Source of the DNA: JAWKWH01 sp040830725
GTDB lineage: Bacteria > Pseudomonadota > Alphaproteobacteria > Rhizobiales > Rhizobiaceae
Reading direction: 5' to 3'
DNA length: 64,000 nt
NCBI GenBank assembly: GCA_040830725.1
Contig: JBFOMG010000002.1
Span: forward strand, 1-64,000
Numbering within the stretch: position 1 is the stretch's first letter; the number at the start of each line of letters is the position of its first letter. Shown one piece after another: positions 41,457-50,437 of this stretch. The notes below the pieces were generated by a model. The model did not search any database. It saw nothing but the letters and a program-made list of their open reading frames with translations, and had not been told where the DNA came from. A program made the position numbers and the translations under genes.

Positions 41457-42323
41457 TCAGGAAAGCCTGAGCAACATTGCGGTGGCGTCATCACTGCGTT
41501 TGAAGCGCGGGAAGCGTTGTCCGTCCGGATCGACTTCCTCCTCAATATGTCGAAGCTCGCCTAACAGGCGGTTCAATCCGCCGGAAATAGCCGTTTCCAC
41601 CAGTGTTTCGGGCGTGTAAGCGTTATAAGTATCGACAAGGGCAGCAAAACCATCGCTGCACAGCAGGCTGTATGTCGGTCCCGAGATTTCCAGATTGGTC
41701 TCAAGCAAATGGTCTGCTGCCCCGGGCTCAAGGCCGAGCGTCCAAACGCCGCTTTGCGCGGTATTTTGCAGAGCCCTCGCCGTCCTCAGATCTTCCAAGG
41801 TTTCCGGGTTGGAGAGCAGATCGCTTCCATCACCAAATCCGCCTGTTTTGCCGATATGGTGCGATGCCCAGCCTTTCTCGACTTCAGAAAAACCGAGCAA
41901 TGGCGAGAACGTGACAGTCTTGTCCGCCTTGAATGTGTAAGCCACACAGTCACCCAATCCAGAGAATCGAATTCCGTTCTCGATGATTTGCAGGACAATG
42001 AAACTCGCCGAAGGCCATGCATAACGCGCCGGCAAATCACCCTGGCTCGCGGACAGGAAGTCTGATTTCGCCTGCATGATGCAATCGCGGATGACGGCCG
42101 GGACACTTTTGCCGAAAGTGAGTCCCTTTGCCAGCCTGGCCGCTGCGAAACCGGCCAGCCAGGCCGCGTCACTTCCGGCGTCCGGCATGACCTGATTGTC
42201 GCCCAGCCCGGTGGCGCCGTCGATAACAAAGGCCGCATGATCATTCGAACCCAATGCGTCTTCATTCGCCCGATTTGCAGAGCCGCAGGCCGATATTCTG
42301 TCGATTACTTCGAGTTTGCACAT
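41457..42323 (-). CDS. PP2C-like protein phosphatase
   Basis: 288 residues of the PPM/PP2C fold. NEDALG near residues 20-25 and AAFVIDGATGLG supply metal aspartates, FSGLGDCVAYTF is the third motif, LLCSDGFAALVD the fourth, and KRSDDATAMLLRL the last aspartate pair. All core metal ligands appear present. It starts 9 bases after nagA, so it is the last gene of the amino-sugar operon. Such phosphatases usually dephosphorylate Ser/Thr proteins, but a small-molecule sugar phosphate substrate is possible here. No partner kinase is seen. Confidence 0.82.
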   Translation of the reverse strand: MCKLEVIDRISACGSANRANEDALGSNDHAAFVIDGATGLGDNQVMPDAGSDAAWLAGFAAARLAKGLTFGKSVPAVIRDCIMQAKSDFLSASQGDLPARYAWPSASFIVLQIIENGIRFSGLGDCVAYTFKADKTVTFSPLLGFSEVEKGWASHHIGKTGGFGDGSDLLSNPETLEDLRTARALQNTAQSGVWTLGLEPGAADHLLETNLEISGPTYSLLCSDGFAALVDTYNAYTPETLVETAISGGLNRLLGELRHIEEEVDPDGQRFPRFKRSDDATAMLLRLS

Positions 42324-42332
42324 CAGTTGGCG

Positions 42333-43478
42333 CTATCTGACCCGCTTGCCTTCGATCCACACCTGGGCAACCTGGCAATCATCGTTCAAGTGAATGAAGC
42401 TGGCGCGAAATCCCTGCTTCAGGACACCCAATCGATCGTCACAGCCAATGGCCGCCGCGGGATAAGATGAAGCCATTCTTATTGCTTCCTCACACCCGAC
42501 ACCATCAATATTCCTCATAAAGCCGACCGCCGAATTCATGTCGAGATCTGCCCCGGCAAGCGTTCCATCTTCAAGTTCAAGCCGTCCGTTGCGTCTCCAA
42601 ATGGTGCGATTGTTCAGCTCAAAAGTTCCCATATCGGTTCCGATTGTGGACATCGCATCGGTAACCAGGAAAATTCTGCCGGGACCCTTCTTTGCCGATA
42701 ACGCAATTGAAATTGCTGCCGGGTCGACGTGAAATCCGTCAGCTATCAGGCCCGCGTGCAAGGAACCGGTTCGCAAAGCCGCGCCGACCATGCCGGGTTC
42801 CCGATGGGTGAGCGGGCTCATGGCATTAAAGAGGTGGGTGACGCAGGTTGCGCCGGCATCTGCAGCGGCTTGAGCGGTCTCAAATGTCGAACCGCTGTGA
42901 CCGAGGCTGACGACTACGCCGGCGGATGCAAGCGTTGCCATCTGCTCCAGGGAAACTGATTCCGGAGCGACGGTGACCATCAGGTGCCGCAGGTGCCGCT
43001 TGGCAGTCAGAATTTTTTCAAGGCTCTCGTTGTCCATCGGCCTGATGAACCGGGCTTCATGTGCACCCTTTTTCTCAACAGACAAATGCGGACCTTCAAG
43101 GTGCAGGCCGAGGAACCCCGGAATTTTCTGCTGTTCTGCTTCGATGCCTGCCTGAATGGCCTGATCCAGAATATCGATGGAATCGGTGATAAGCGTCGGA
43201 AGCAGTGCAGCGGTACCGTATTTTGAATGCGCCTTGCAGATTTTTTCTATGGTCTCGACCGTCGGATCTTCGTTGAAAAGAACGCCGCCACCGCCATTAA
43301 CCTGCAAATCAATATATCCCGGTGCAATTTTGCCGCCGGCCAACTCAAGCGATTTGCAGTCCTGCGGTAGCTGATCGAGTTTGAAGATACCGACAATCCT
43401 GCCTTCCTCAAAAACCAGTGCACTGTTTTTGTGTGTAGCGGATCCATCGAAAATTGTAGCGCCGGTAATCGCAATCAT
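42333..43478 (-). CDS. nagA: N-acetylglucosamine-6-phosphate deacetylase
   Basis: 381 residues of the amidohydrolase fold. It converts GlcNAc-6-phosphate to GlcN-6-phosphate plus acetate. GYIDLQVNGGGGVLFND-like opening (NGGGGVLFNEDPT), the metal Glu of HLEGPHLS, SLGHSG, CVTHLFNAMSPLTHREPG (metal His and substrate loop), DGFHVDP and the catalytic Asp of FLVTDAMS are all present. It follows the SIS-domain gene by 4 bases. Together they take MurQ or kinase products to the fructose-6-phosphate level. Confidence 0.96.
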   Translation of the reverse strand: MIAITGATIFDGSATHKNSALVFEEGRIVGIFKLDQLPQDCKSLELAGGKIAPGYIDLQVNGGGGVLFNEDPTVETIEKICKAHSKYGTAALLPTLITDSIDILDQAIQAGIEAEQQKIPGFLGLHLEGPHLSVEKKGAHEARFIRPMDNESLEKILTAKRHLRHLMVTVAPESVSLEQMATLASAGVVVSLGHSGSTFETAQAAADAGATCVTHLFNAMSPLTHREPGMVGAALRTGSLHAGLIADGFHVDPAAISIALSAKKGPGRIFLVTDAMSTIGTDMGTFELNNRTIWRRNGRLELEDGTLAGADLDMNSAVGFMRNIDGVGCEEAIRMASSYPAAAIGCDDRLGVLKQGFRASFIHLNDDCQVAQVWIEGKRVR

Positions 43479-43482
43479 TGGA

Positions 43483-44526
43483 TCAAACCGTCTCGGTCAC
43501 TTTTCTCAGATTTCGCGGAACATCCGGATCCAGCCCCCGTAGCCGCGAAAGCTTCTCGATGAATGAATAGAAAGAAATGACCAGTATAAGAGGATCCGTA
43601 AGCGGATGGCCGGTCGCTTCGTACGGAAGCTGTTGGCAGCGGCTGGTCTTGCTTGATGTTGCAAAAACATCTGCACCATCGCGTGCCAGGCCATCAGCGG
43701 TATCGGCGACAAAGCGCTCCGACGCATCGCGGGAGATCAGTGCGAGTACCGGATAGTTTGACCCGACGATTGCGATCGGGCCGTGAAGCACTTCCGCAGA
43801 ACTAAAGGCCTCAGCATGAATCCGGCAGGTCTCCTTGAATTTCAGGGCAACTTCATTTGCAATCGCAAACGAAGGTCCCCGCCCAAGCACGAGAAGGGAA
43901 TTTTCGGCCACCATTCGGGCGCAAAGAACACTCCAGTCCAGGTTCACCGCCTTCGCGGCAATTCCCGGTAATGCAACGAGCGCATCCAGTAACTGCTTGT
44001 CTTCTTTCCAATGCGCCAAAAGCAGCAGGCCCGCGACAATCGAAGTCACAAAAGTCTTGGTCGCTGCCACGCTTCTCTCAGGACCCGCTTGCAACGGGAT
44101 CGTGTGAGCGCAGGCATCGGCCAGCGGTGAGGTGTGATCGTTTGTGATCGCAATGGTCAACGCGCCACCCGATGTCGCGGATTGCGCTGACTGAACGATA
44201 TCGGGGCTTCTTCCCGACTGAGAAATAGAAATACAGGCGGTGTTCCGCATATCGAGCGAGACGCCATAGATGGAGCTTACCGAAGGACCGATCGATGCTA
44301 CCGGAATTCCTGCTGAAAGCTCCAATGCGTACTTCAGATACATGGCTGCATGGTCGGATGAGCCGCGTGCGATCGTTGTGATCAGACCGGGGTCAACCGA
44401 CCTAATGTCTGCCGCTGCGGCCTGAATGTCAGACAGTGAACCTTCAAAAAGACGAGAAATCGCATTTGGAATATCCTCCAGTTCCTGGCGCATTCTGGTG
44501 GTTGTTTCCATCTGGGAGAAACTCAT
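43483..44526 (-). CDS. Double-SIS domain sugar isomerase/deaminase (GlmS C-domain/AgaS-like)
   Basis: 347 residues with two SIS domains and no glutaminase domain. TTTRMRQELEDIPNAIS matches the linker before the GlmS isomerase half. The first domain has ARGSSDHAAMYLKYALE and SISQSGRSPDIVQ, and the second has LVLGRGPSFAIANEVALKFKETCRIHAEAFSSAEVLHGP. The C-terminus DPDVPRNLRKVTETV is GlmS-like. Such proteins act as glucosamine-6-phosphate deaminases, supplying the NagB step missing here. ATG 44526 has GGAGA seven bases upstream and starts just after the GntR stop. Confidence 0.88.
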   Translation of the reverse strand: MSFSQMETTTRMRQELEDIPNAISRLFEGSLSDIQAAAADIRSVDPGLITTIARGSSDHAAMYLKYALELSAGIPVASIGPSVSSIYGVSLDMRNTACISISQSGRSPDIVQSAQSATSGGALTIAITNDHTSPLADACAHTIPLQAGPERSVAATKTFVTSIVAGLLLLAHWKEDKQLLDALVALPGIAAKAVNLDWSVLCARMVAENSLLVLGRGPSFAIANEVALKFKETCRIHAEAFSSAEVLHGPIAIVGSNYPVLALISRDASERFVADTADGLARDGADVFATSSKTSRCQQLPYEATGHPLTDPLILVISFYSFIEKLSRLRGLDPDVPRNLRKVTETV

Positions 44527-44528
44527 GA

Positions 44529-45293
44529 TCAATTCTCCGGGATGCGAAGTTCGGCAACAAAATCGTAGGCGTCTCCGCGATAAAGAGAGCGGGTGAATTC
44601 CACCACCTTCCCGGATTCAAGATACGAAACCCTTTCGATGCGAAGACCAGCCGTCTTTTCGGGGACGTTCAGCAATTGCGCGTCTTCTTCATCGAGAATG
44701 TGGGCGGATATTCTCTGGACAGCACGAACCGGCTTGTTTCCGCTTTTTGCAAGGTGGGCGTAAAGGGACCCGCCAATATTTTCCGGATCGGGAAGAATAT
44801 CGGCCGCAATCGATGCCCACTCGATTGCCAGCGGTCTTTCATCGGCAATGCGCAACCTGGAAATTCGGGCGACATTATCACTGGGTGTAAGGCCAAGAAC
44901 CATCATCTCTTCCGGGGAAGGTGAAAACACCCCTCGCTCCAGCCATTGCGATTTGGAGATCCAACCTCGCCTCTCCATGTCCTCACTAAATGAGGTCAGT
45001 CGGGACAGTGACTGTTCGACTTTCTGGCGTCGTGGTGCAATCGACGTTCCGGATCCCTGCCGTTGGACAACAAACCCGTCTCGCACCAGTTCCTGGACCG
45101 CTTTGCGGACGGTGACCCGTGAAAGCTTGCTCAATTGCGCAATTTCCCGCTCTGATGGCAACGCTTCACCCTCACGGAAAAGGCCAGACCGGATTGCGCT
45201 TTCCAAGTGCTGGCTCAGTTGAGAGTACAAAGGCCCTGCATGCTCACGGACCCAGTTTTCCTGCGACAGGATTTGTGCGAAATCAGTGGCCAT
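44529..45293 (-). CDS. GntR/HutC-family regulator (NagR-like)
   Basis: 254 residues. The N-terminal winged helix YSQLSQHLESAIRSGLFREGEALPSEREIAQLSKLSRVTVRKAVQELVRDG is followed by a UTRA effector domain ending VVEFTRSLYRGDAYDFVAEL. NagR/DasR-type members bind GlcN-6-phosphate or GlcNAc-6-phosphate. It lies inside the amino-sugar operon, between the kinase and deaminase genes, overlapping the kinase by 11 bases. The repeated ATACCA boxes in the divergent kinase/murQ promoter region are the likely target. Confidence 0.92.
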   Translation of the reverse strand: MATDFAQILSQENWVREHAGPLYSQLSQHLESAIRSGLFREGEALPSEREIAQLSKLSRVTVRKAVQELVRDGFVVQRQGSGTSIAPRRQKVEQSLSRLTSFSEDMERRGWISKSQWLERGVFSPSPEEMMVLGLTPSDNVARISRLRIADERPLAIEWASIAADILPDPENIGGSLYAHLAKSGNKPVRAVQRISAHILDEEDAQLLNVPEKTAGLRIERVSYLESGKVVEFTRSLYRGDAYDFVAELRIPEN

Positions 45294-46179
45294 GATGCGC
45301 CTCCTGATCAGAGAAGGTTTTCACGGCCAGTTGAGCCGCCCCGGTAACCGCATCGGCAATTGGGGTCCGCAATCGTTTTCCATACTTGGTGTCGAGCATT
45401 TCACCGTAAACCGGACCCAATCCACCAAGCATGCAGAGCGGAGAGCCATCATCTTTCACAATGCTCGCCAGTGTTTCCTCGATATGGGAGATCGCTTCCC
45501 CAACGATCATCTCCCCGATCGTGTCGCCGCGTTTGGCAAACCCAAATATCATCGGTGCGTAAGTTCCGAATTCGCCGGGTAGTGCCGAATGGGCGTATTC
45601 CATGACTTTGTGCGGATCGTTCTCAAAATCAGACATGACCTGGCGGGTAAGCTGCGAATGTGCGTGAACGCCATCGTGACACAGTAATGCTTCCTGAAGC
45701 AGGCGACGCCCAAGCCAGGCACCGCTCGCCAAGTCACCGACACTGAATCCCCAACCGCCGGCCGTGCGAACCACTCCGTCGATCCGGTAGATATAGACTG
45801 TGCCGGTACCAATGATGGCGACCGCACCATCTTCAGATCCTATCGCCCCCTCCAGCGAGATGCGCGCATCTGTCTCGATCACAGAATTTGCGAATGGCAG
45901 TTTCTCACGCAACCTTGCAACTGCCTCGCCGCTGTTGGCTCCGGCAAGACCGAGGAAGGCCGGAATTCGGTGTAGCTCGCCAGCGTCGATTTCGGCATTG
46001 CGCAGTGCCGTATGCGACGCTTCCAGAATACTGGCGATGGCACCATCGAAATTACTCATAATATTTGCAGCACCGGCAACGCCCGATCCCAGCAGGTTTA
46101 CCTCTTCATCACAGAGCACAACCCGGCAGCCGGTTCCGCCACCATCAATTCCCAGGAAGATTCGATTTTCATGCGCCAT
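45283..46179 (-). CDS. BadF/BadG-type amino-sugar kinase
   Basis: 298 residues from ATG 46179. FLGIDGGGTGCRVVLCD is the phosphate-1 motif, GLAGANSGEAVARL and AIIGTGTVYIYR are later ATPase motifs, and GWGFSVGDLASGAWLGRRLLQ matches GlcNAc-kinase-type members of the ASKHA fold. It should phosphorylate imported GlcNAc and/or MurNAc at O6; MurK-type kinases that accept both belong to this superfamily. It is the first gene of the minus-strand operon and divergent from murQ, which supports MurNAc as a substrate. Translation may begin without a clear Shine-Dalgarno. Confidence 0.88.
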   Translation of the reverse strand: MAHENRIFLGIDGGGTGCRVVLCDEEVNLLGSGVAGAANIMSNFDGAIASILEASHTALRNAEIDAGELHRIPAFLGLAGANSGEAVARLREKLPFANSVIETDARISLEGAIGSEDGAVAIIGTGTVYIYRIDGVVRTAGGWGFSVGDLASGAWLGRRLLQEALLCHDGVHAHSQLTRQVMSDFENDPHKVMEYAHSALPGEFGTYAPMIFGFAKRGDTIGEMIVGEAISHIEETLASIVKDDGSPLCMLGGLGPVYGEMLDTKYGKRLRTPIADAVTGAAQLAVKTFSDQEAHHGH

Positions 46180-46186
46180 TATTCTA

Positions 46187-46206
46187 GTATACCAATATAA
46201 TACCAT
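46187..46206 (-). promoter_or_regulatory. Candidate GntR operator (kinase side)
   Basis: Two direct ATACCA boxes (46189-46194 and 46200-46205) lie 11 bases apart, one helical turn, directly upstream of the kinase gene. Confidence 0.5.
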
Positions 46207-46318
46207 TAACCAAGTGATTTTTTCCAATTTTTCGAAATATATCTATCATATTGAATTTATTTAATAATCTAAATTCCCTAAAGAATTTTCCAATTTTTGA
46301 TTACTGGCGTATGGACAA

Positions 46319-46342
46319 TTGGTATTTCTTTGGCATTATACC
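46319..46342 (+). promoter_or_regulatory. Candidate GntR operator (murQ side)
   Basis: GGTAT (46321-46325) and ATACC (46338-46342) form an inverted repeat with TTGGTAT/TTGGCAT direct repeats inside, just before the murQ start. The box matches the reverse complement of the ATACCA repeats on the kinase side. Confidence 0.5.
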
Positions 46343-46345
46343 TCA

Positions 46346-47251
46346 ATGTCTCAAACCGCAACCGACAAACCCACCACCGAGGCGCTGAATGATTGCGCGA
46401 TCGGCCTGGATTCAAGAAAGCCGGCGCAGATTCTGGGCGCATTGCTGGATGGTCAAACCGCTGCGGCTGCAGCCGTCTCAGGGGCCATCGACGCAATCGC
46501 CCGGGCGGCGGACGTAGCAGCGAAGGCGGTCGCCGGAGGAAATACGCTGGCATATGTGGGTGCAGGCAGTTCGGGATTGATGGCGATGGCCGACGCGCTT
46601 GAATTGCCGGGGACATTCGGGATTCCGGCAGAACAGATCAAAGTTGTTCTGGCCGGGGGTAACTCTAGTCTTTCCGATCTCATCGGGGCGCATGATGATG
46701 ACGAAAAAGGCGCCGAAAGCGATATCGCCAAAGCCAATTTTTCCAGCGGTGACTGCGCTATATGCGTTTCAGCGAGTGGAACCACGCCCTACACTGTCAA
46801 AGCTGCGCAAATTCTCCAGCAAAGAGGCATCACCACCATCGTGCTTGCCAACAACCGGGGCTCACTCCTTTTGAACGGAGCGGATATACCGGTTCTGTTG
46901 GCCACTCCGCCCGAGTTGATTTCCGGTTCAACACGAATGGGGGCAGGAACCGCCCAGAAGATCGCATTGAACATGTTTTCGACCCTGATGGCTGTCCATC
47001 TCGGTCATGTTCACGATGGGATGATGATCAATCTGACGGCGGATAATGAGAAGTTGAGGCGGCGGGCATGCGGCATGGTCGCAGCAATTGCCGGATGTTC
47101 AGCGGAGCAGGCAGCCGACTACCTGGACCGGGCCGGCGGCTCGGTAAAAGTGGCAGTATTGCTGGCTGGTGGTATTGCTGATTCATCCGCCGCTGAAGCA
47201 ATGCTTGCTACCTCCGGCGGAAACTTGCGGGGGGCGCTCGCCGCAATTTAG
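46346..47251 (+). CDS. murQ: N-acetylmuramic acid 6-phosphate etherase
   Basis: 301 residues, slightly shorter at the N-terminus than E. coli MurQ (which begins with ~10 more residues). It cleaves the lactyl ether of MurNAc-6-phosphate to give GlcNAc-6-phosphate and D-lactate. The SIS fold shows AYVGAGSSGLMAMADALELPGTFG, the acidic segment AHDDDEKGAESD with the catalytic Glu region, SASGTTPYTVKA, and the family hallmark PELISGSTRMGAGTAQKIALNM. ATG 46346 is chosen because the upstream frame overlaps the operator. It leads an operon with a sugar ABC importer, pointing to MurNAc or muropeptide-derived sugar uptake. Confidence 0.95.
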   Translation: MSQTATDKPTTEALNDCAIGLDSRKPAQILGALLDGQTAAAAAVSGAIDAIARAADVAAKAVAGGNTLAYVGAGSSGLMAMADALELPGTFGIPAEQIKVVLAGGNSSLSDLIGAHDDDEKGAESDIAKANFSSGDCAICVSASGTTPYTVKAAQILQQRGITTIVLANNRGSLLLNGADIPVLLATPPELISGSTRMGAGTAQKIALNMFSTLMAVHLGHVHDGMMINLTADNEKLRRRACGMVAAIAGCSAEQAADYLDRAGGSVKVAVLLAGGIADSSAAEAMLATSGGNLRGALAAI

Positions 47252-47317
47252 ATCATTGTAATTTATCGACCTTCGCGCAACGATACGCGCATAACATCAG
47301 AAAGCAGGGAGTGAGAA

Positions 47318-48580
47318 ATGAGACTAAGTTCAATCAAGGTGGCTTTGGCAGCATCAACGATGCTGGGCCTTTCCGGCGTGGTGGTCGCGCAGGATGCCAC
47401 GCTGACCATCGAGAGCTGGCGCAATGACGATCTGGCAATCTGGCAAGACAAGATCATTCCGGCCTTTGAGGCGAAGCATCCTGGTATCAAGGTGAAATTC
47501 ACACCATCTGCACCGGCGGAATACAACGCCGTTTTGAATTCGAAGCTGGAAGCGGGATCAGCCGGCGACTTGATCACATGCAGACCATTTGATGCATCAC
47601 TTGCCCTTTATGACAAGGGTTATCTGGCATCGCTTGTAGACCTGGAAGGGATGAAGAACTTTTCCGACGTCGCCAAATCCGCATGGATTACCGATGATGG
47701 CGCCAATCCGTTCTGCGTGCCGATGGCTTCGGTGATCCATGGCTTTATCTACAACGCCGATGCGTTTGCTGAAGTCGGTGTCGACGTACCCAATACTGTC
47801 GAGGAATTTTTTTCCGCGCTCGACAAGATCAAGGAAGACGGCAACTACATCCCGATGGCCATGGGTACAAACGACCAGTGGGAAGCAGCCACGATGGGCT
47901 ACAACAACATCGGGCCGAACTACTGGAAAGGAGAAGAAGGCCGAAATGCGCTGATCAAGGGCGAGCAGAAGCTGACCGACGAACCGTGGGTCGCACCATA
48001 CAGGCAGTTGGCAAAATGGAGCGCCTATCTGGGTGATGGATACGAGGCGCAAACCTATCCGGACAGCCAGAACTTGTTCACGCTTGGCCGGGCGGCGGTT
48101 TACCCTGCTGGTTCGTGGGAAATCACCGGCTTTAACACCAATGCTGATTTCAAGATGGGCGCATTCATTCCGCCGGTCCAGAATGCTGGTGATGACTGCT
48201 ACATCTCCGATCATACCGATATCGCGATCGGAATGAATGCGGCTTCCCCGAACGCAGAGGCAGCCAAGACCTTTTTGAATTGGGTTGCGTCGGCCGAGTT
48301 TGCAAGCCTTTACGCCAATGCGCTTCCAGGCTTCTTCCCGCTTTCCAGCGAGCCGGTGCAGTTGGAAGACCCGCTGGCACAAGAGTTCATTTCGTGGCGT
48401 GAGAAGTGCAATTCGACAATCCGCTCGACCTACCAGATCCTTTCGCGTGGCGACCCCAATTTGGAGAACGAAACGTGGAATGCATCTGTCGCCGTGATCA
48501 AGGGCACCGAAACGCCCGAGGCGGCAGGAAAACGTCTCCAGGATGGGCTGGCATCCTGGTACAAGCCGCACATGCAGTAG
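47318..48580 (+). CDS. ABC transporter sugar-type substrate-binding protein
   Basis: 420 residues, SBP family 1. A Sec signal (IKVALAASTMLGLSGVVVAQ) is followed by LTIESWRNDDLAIWQDKIIPAFEAKHPGIKVKF, the family entry sequence. Cysteines at ITCRPF and FCVPM could form a disulfide. It lies 66 bases after murQ. Between murQ and the permeases it is the best candidate for a periplasmic MurNAc/GlcNAc-binding protein. A GC-rich stem-loop follows its stop. Confidence 0.92.
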   Translation: MRLSSIKVALAASTMLGLSGVVVAQDATLTIESWRNDDLAIWQDKIIPAFEAKHPGIKVKFTPSAPAEYNAVLNSKLEAGSAGDLITCRPFDASLALYDKGYLASLVDLEGMKNFSDVAKSAWITDDGANPFCVPMASVIHGFIYNADAFAEVGVDVPNTVEEFFSALDKIKEDGNYIPMAMGTNDQWEAATMGYNNIGPNYWKGEEGRNALIKGEQKLTDEPWVAPYRQLAKWSAYLGDGYEAQTYPDSQNLFTLGRAAVYPAGSWEITGFNTNADFKMGAFIPPVQNAGDDCYISDHTDIAIGMNAASPNAEAAKTFLNWVASAEFASLYANALPGFFPLSSEPVQLEDPLAQEFISWREKCNSTIRSTYQILSRGDPNLENETWNASVAVIKGTETPEAAGKRLQDGLASWYKPHMQ

Positions 48581-48590
48581 CGGCATTCAA

Positions 48591-48619
48591 GAGCGGGCCG
48601 TGCGCGGCATGGCCCGCTC
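48591..48619 (+). promoter_or_regulatory. Intercistronic stem-loop after binding-protein gene
   Basis: GAGCGGGCC (48591-48599) pairs perfectly with GGCCCGCTC (48611-48619). CTTTA follows, so partial termination is possible. Confidence 0.6.
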
Positions 48620-48649
48620 CTTTACAGCTGGATTTTCAATGGTATCGCT

Positions 48650-49576
48650 ATGAGCCAGGAATTGGACAAACCACCGGTACGGTGGCATATCGGCGTGTTT
48701 CTTGCCCCTGCGGTGCTTGTCTACACGGCAATCATGATTATTCCGCTTTTTGGCACGCTGCAGCTGGCGCTATTCCAGAACGTCGACAACAATCAGGTTT
48801 TCGTCGGTCTGGACAATTTCCGAAAACTGTTCGGCGACCCGCGTTGGTCAGCCAGTTTCTGGAACGCACTCGTCAACAATACCTGGTTTTTTATCATTCA
48901 CATGCTGGTCCAGAACCCGATCGGCATTCTGCTCGCGGCACTACTCAGCAATCCGAAATTGCGCATGCGGGCATTTTACCGGACCACGATATTCGTTCCG
49001 ACCATCCTGTCATTTGTGATCGTTGGTTTCACATGGAAACTGATCCTGAGCCCGCTTTGGGGTGTGGCGCCTGGAATGCTCGATGCCATCGGCCTAAAGT
49101 TCCTGTTTGCACCCTGGCTGGGCAAAGAAGAATATGCGCTGACGACGTTGTCACTGATTTCCGTGTGGCAGTTTGTCGGCATTCCCATGATGCTCATCTA
49201 TGCAGCGCTTCTGTCCATTCCCGATGAGATCCTCGAGGCTGCGGAATGTGACGGCATCAGCGGTATGGCCCAGTTCTGGAAAATCAAACTGCCGCTGATA
49301 TTTCCGTCGATCGGCATCATCTCGATTTTGACATTTGTCGGAAACTTCAACGCATTTGACCTGATCTATTCGGCGCAGGGTGCGCTGGCTGGCCCCAATT
49401 TTTCCACTGATGTGCTTGGCACCTTCATGTTCCGCACATTCTTCGGTTTTCAGTTGCAACTCGGCGATCCAAACATGGGTTCAGCAATTGCATCTGCGAT
49501 GTTCGTGATCATCCTGATCGGGGTTTCGATCTACCTGTTTGGCATCCAAAGGCGGCTGCGCCGCTACCAGTTTTAG
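48650..49576 (+). CDS. ABC transporter permease, MalF/UgpA type
   Basis: 308 residues. GVFLAPAVLVYTAIMIIPLFGTLQLALF is the first membrane segment, and EAAECDGISGMAQFWKIKLPLIFPSIG is the EAA loop. FNAFDLIYSAQGALAGPN is the family-typical region before the last segments. It pairs with the 49586-50437 product. Confidence 0.92.
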   Translation: MSQELDKPPVRWHIGVFLAPAVLVYTAIMIIPLFGTLQLALFQNVDNNQVFVGLDNFRKLFGDPRWSASFWNALVNNTWFFIIHMLVQNPIGILLAALLSNPKLRMRAFYRTTIFVPTILSFVIVGFTWKLILSPLWGVAPGMLDAIGLKFLFAPWLGKEEYALTTLSLISVWQFVGIPMMLIYAALLSIPDEILEAAECDGISGMAQFWKIKLPLIFPSIGIISILTFVGNFNAFDLIYSAQGALAGPNFSTDVLGTFMFRTFFGFQLQLGDPNMGSAIASAMFVIILIGVSIYLFGIQRRLRRYQF

Positions 49577-49585
49577 GCGGCGCAG

Positions 49586-50437
49586 ATGGATATCTCCGGC
49601 AGAAACATCTCCAGGGAACGCCTTCGGGCAACGGCGGCGCACGCCGTTTTGATCACCTATATGCTGATTGCACTTTTTCCGGTGATCGTGATCATCATAA
49701 ACTCGCTGAAAACGCGAAAGGCAATCTTCCGTTCACCACTCTCCTTGCCCGATTCAGAGACCTTCAGTCTCGTCGGCTATGAGACGGTCATCAACCAGGG
49801 CGACTTTGCGCTCTACTTTCAAAACAGCCTGATCGTTACAGTCGCATCTCTAACATTTGTTCTGCTGTTCGGCGCGATGGCAGCGTTTGCCCTGTCCGAG
49901 TACCGGTTTCGCGGCAATTCGCTGATGGCGCTCTACCTTGCACTCGGCATCATGATCCCGATCAGATTGGGCACCGTCGCGATTCTGCAAATCATGGTGG
50001 CTACCGGTCTGGTCAATACCCTGACCGCACTCATCCTCGTCTACACCGCGCAAGGATTGCCATTGGCCGTGTTCATTTTATCGGAGTTCATGCAGGGCAT
50101 ATCCGATGATCTGAAAAATGCGGGCAGGATCGACGGGTTGTCGGAGTATCGAATTTTTGGCCGATTGGTCCTGCCGCTCATTCGTCCGGCAATGGCAACT
50201 GTCGCGGTCTTCACGATGATACCGATTTGGAACGACCTGTGGTTCCCGCTCATCCTTGCACCGGCGGAAGAAACCAAGACGGTCACGCTTGGTGCGCAGG
50301 TGTTCATCGGTCAGTTTGTAACCGACTGGAACGCGGTGCTGGCCTCGCTGTCGCTGGCAATTCTGCCGGTGTTGATCCTTTACCTCATTTTCTCCCGCCA
50401 ACTCATCAGGGGCATCACTTCCGGAGCGGTCAAATGA
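49586..50437 (+). CDS. ABC transporter permease, MalG/UgpE type
   Basis: 283 residues. Membrane segments include AVLITYMLIALFPVIVIIINSLK and LTFVLLFGAMAAFALSEYRFRG. The EAA-type loop reads LKNAGRIDGLSEYRIFGRLVLPLI, with the usual EAA start replaced by KNA. It ends QLIRGITSGAVK, typical for the family. The oxidoreductase gene starts within its stop codon (ATGA). Confidence 0.92.
   Translation: MDISGRNISRERLRATAAHAVLITYMLIALFPVIVIIINSLKTRKAIFRSPLSLPDSETFSLVGYETVINQGDFALYFQNSLIVTVASLTFVLLFGAMAAFALSEYRFRGNSLMALYLALGIMIPIRLGTVAILQIMVATGLVNTLTALILVYTAQGLPLAVFILSEFMQGISDDLKNAGRIDGLSEYRIFGRLVLPLIRPAMATVAVFTMIPIWNDLWFPLILAPAEETKTVTLGAQVFIGQFVTDWNAVLASLSLAILPVLILYLIFSRQLIRGITSGAVK

Noticed and set aside
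47597..48586. 329-codon minus-strand frame opposite a binding-protein gene
   Set aside because: Antisense shadow of the 47318-48580 gene, with no ribosome binding site or motif.
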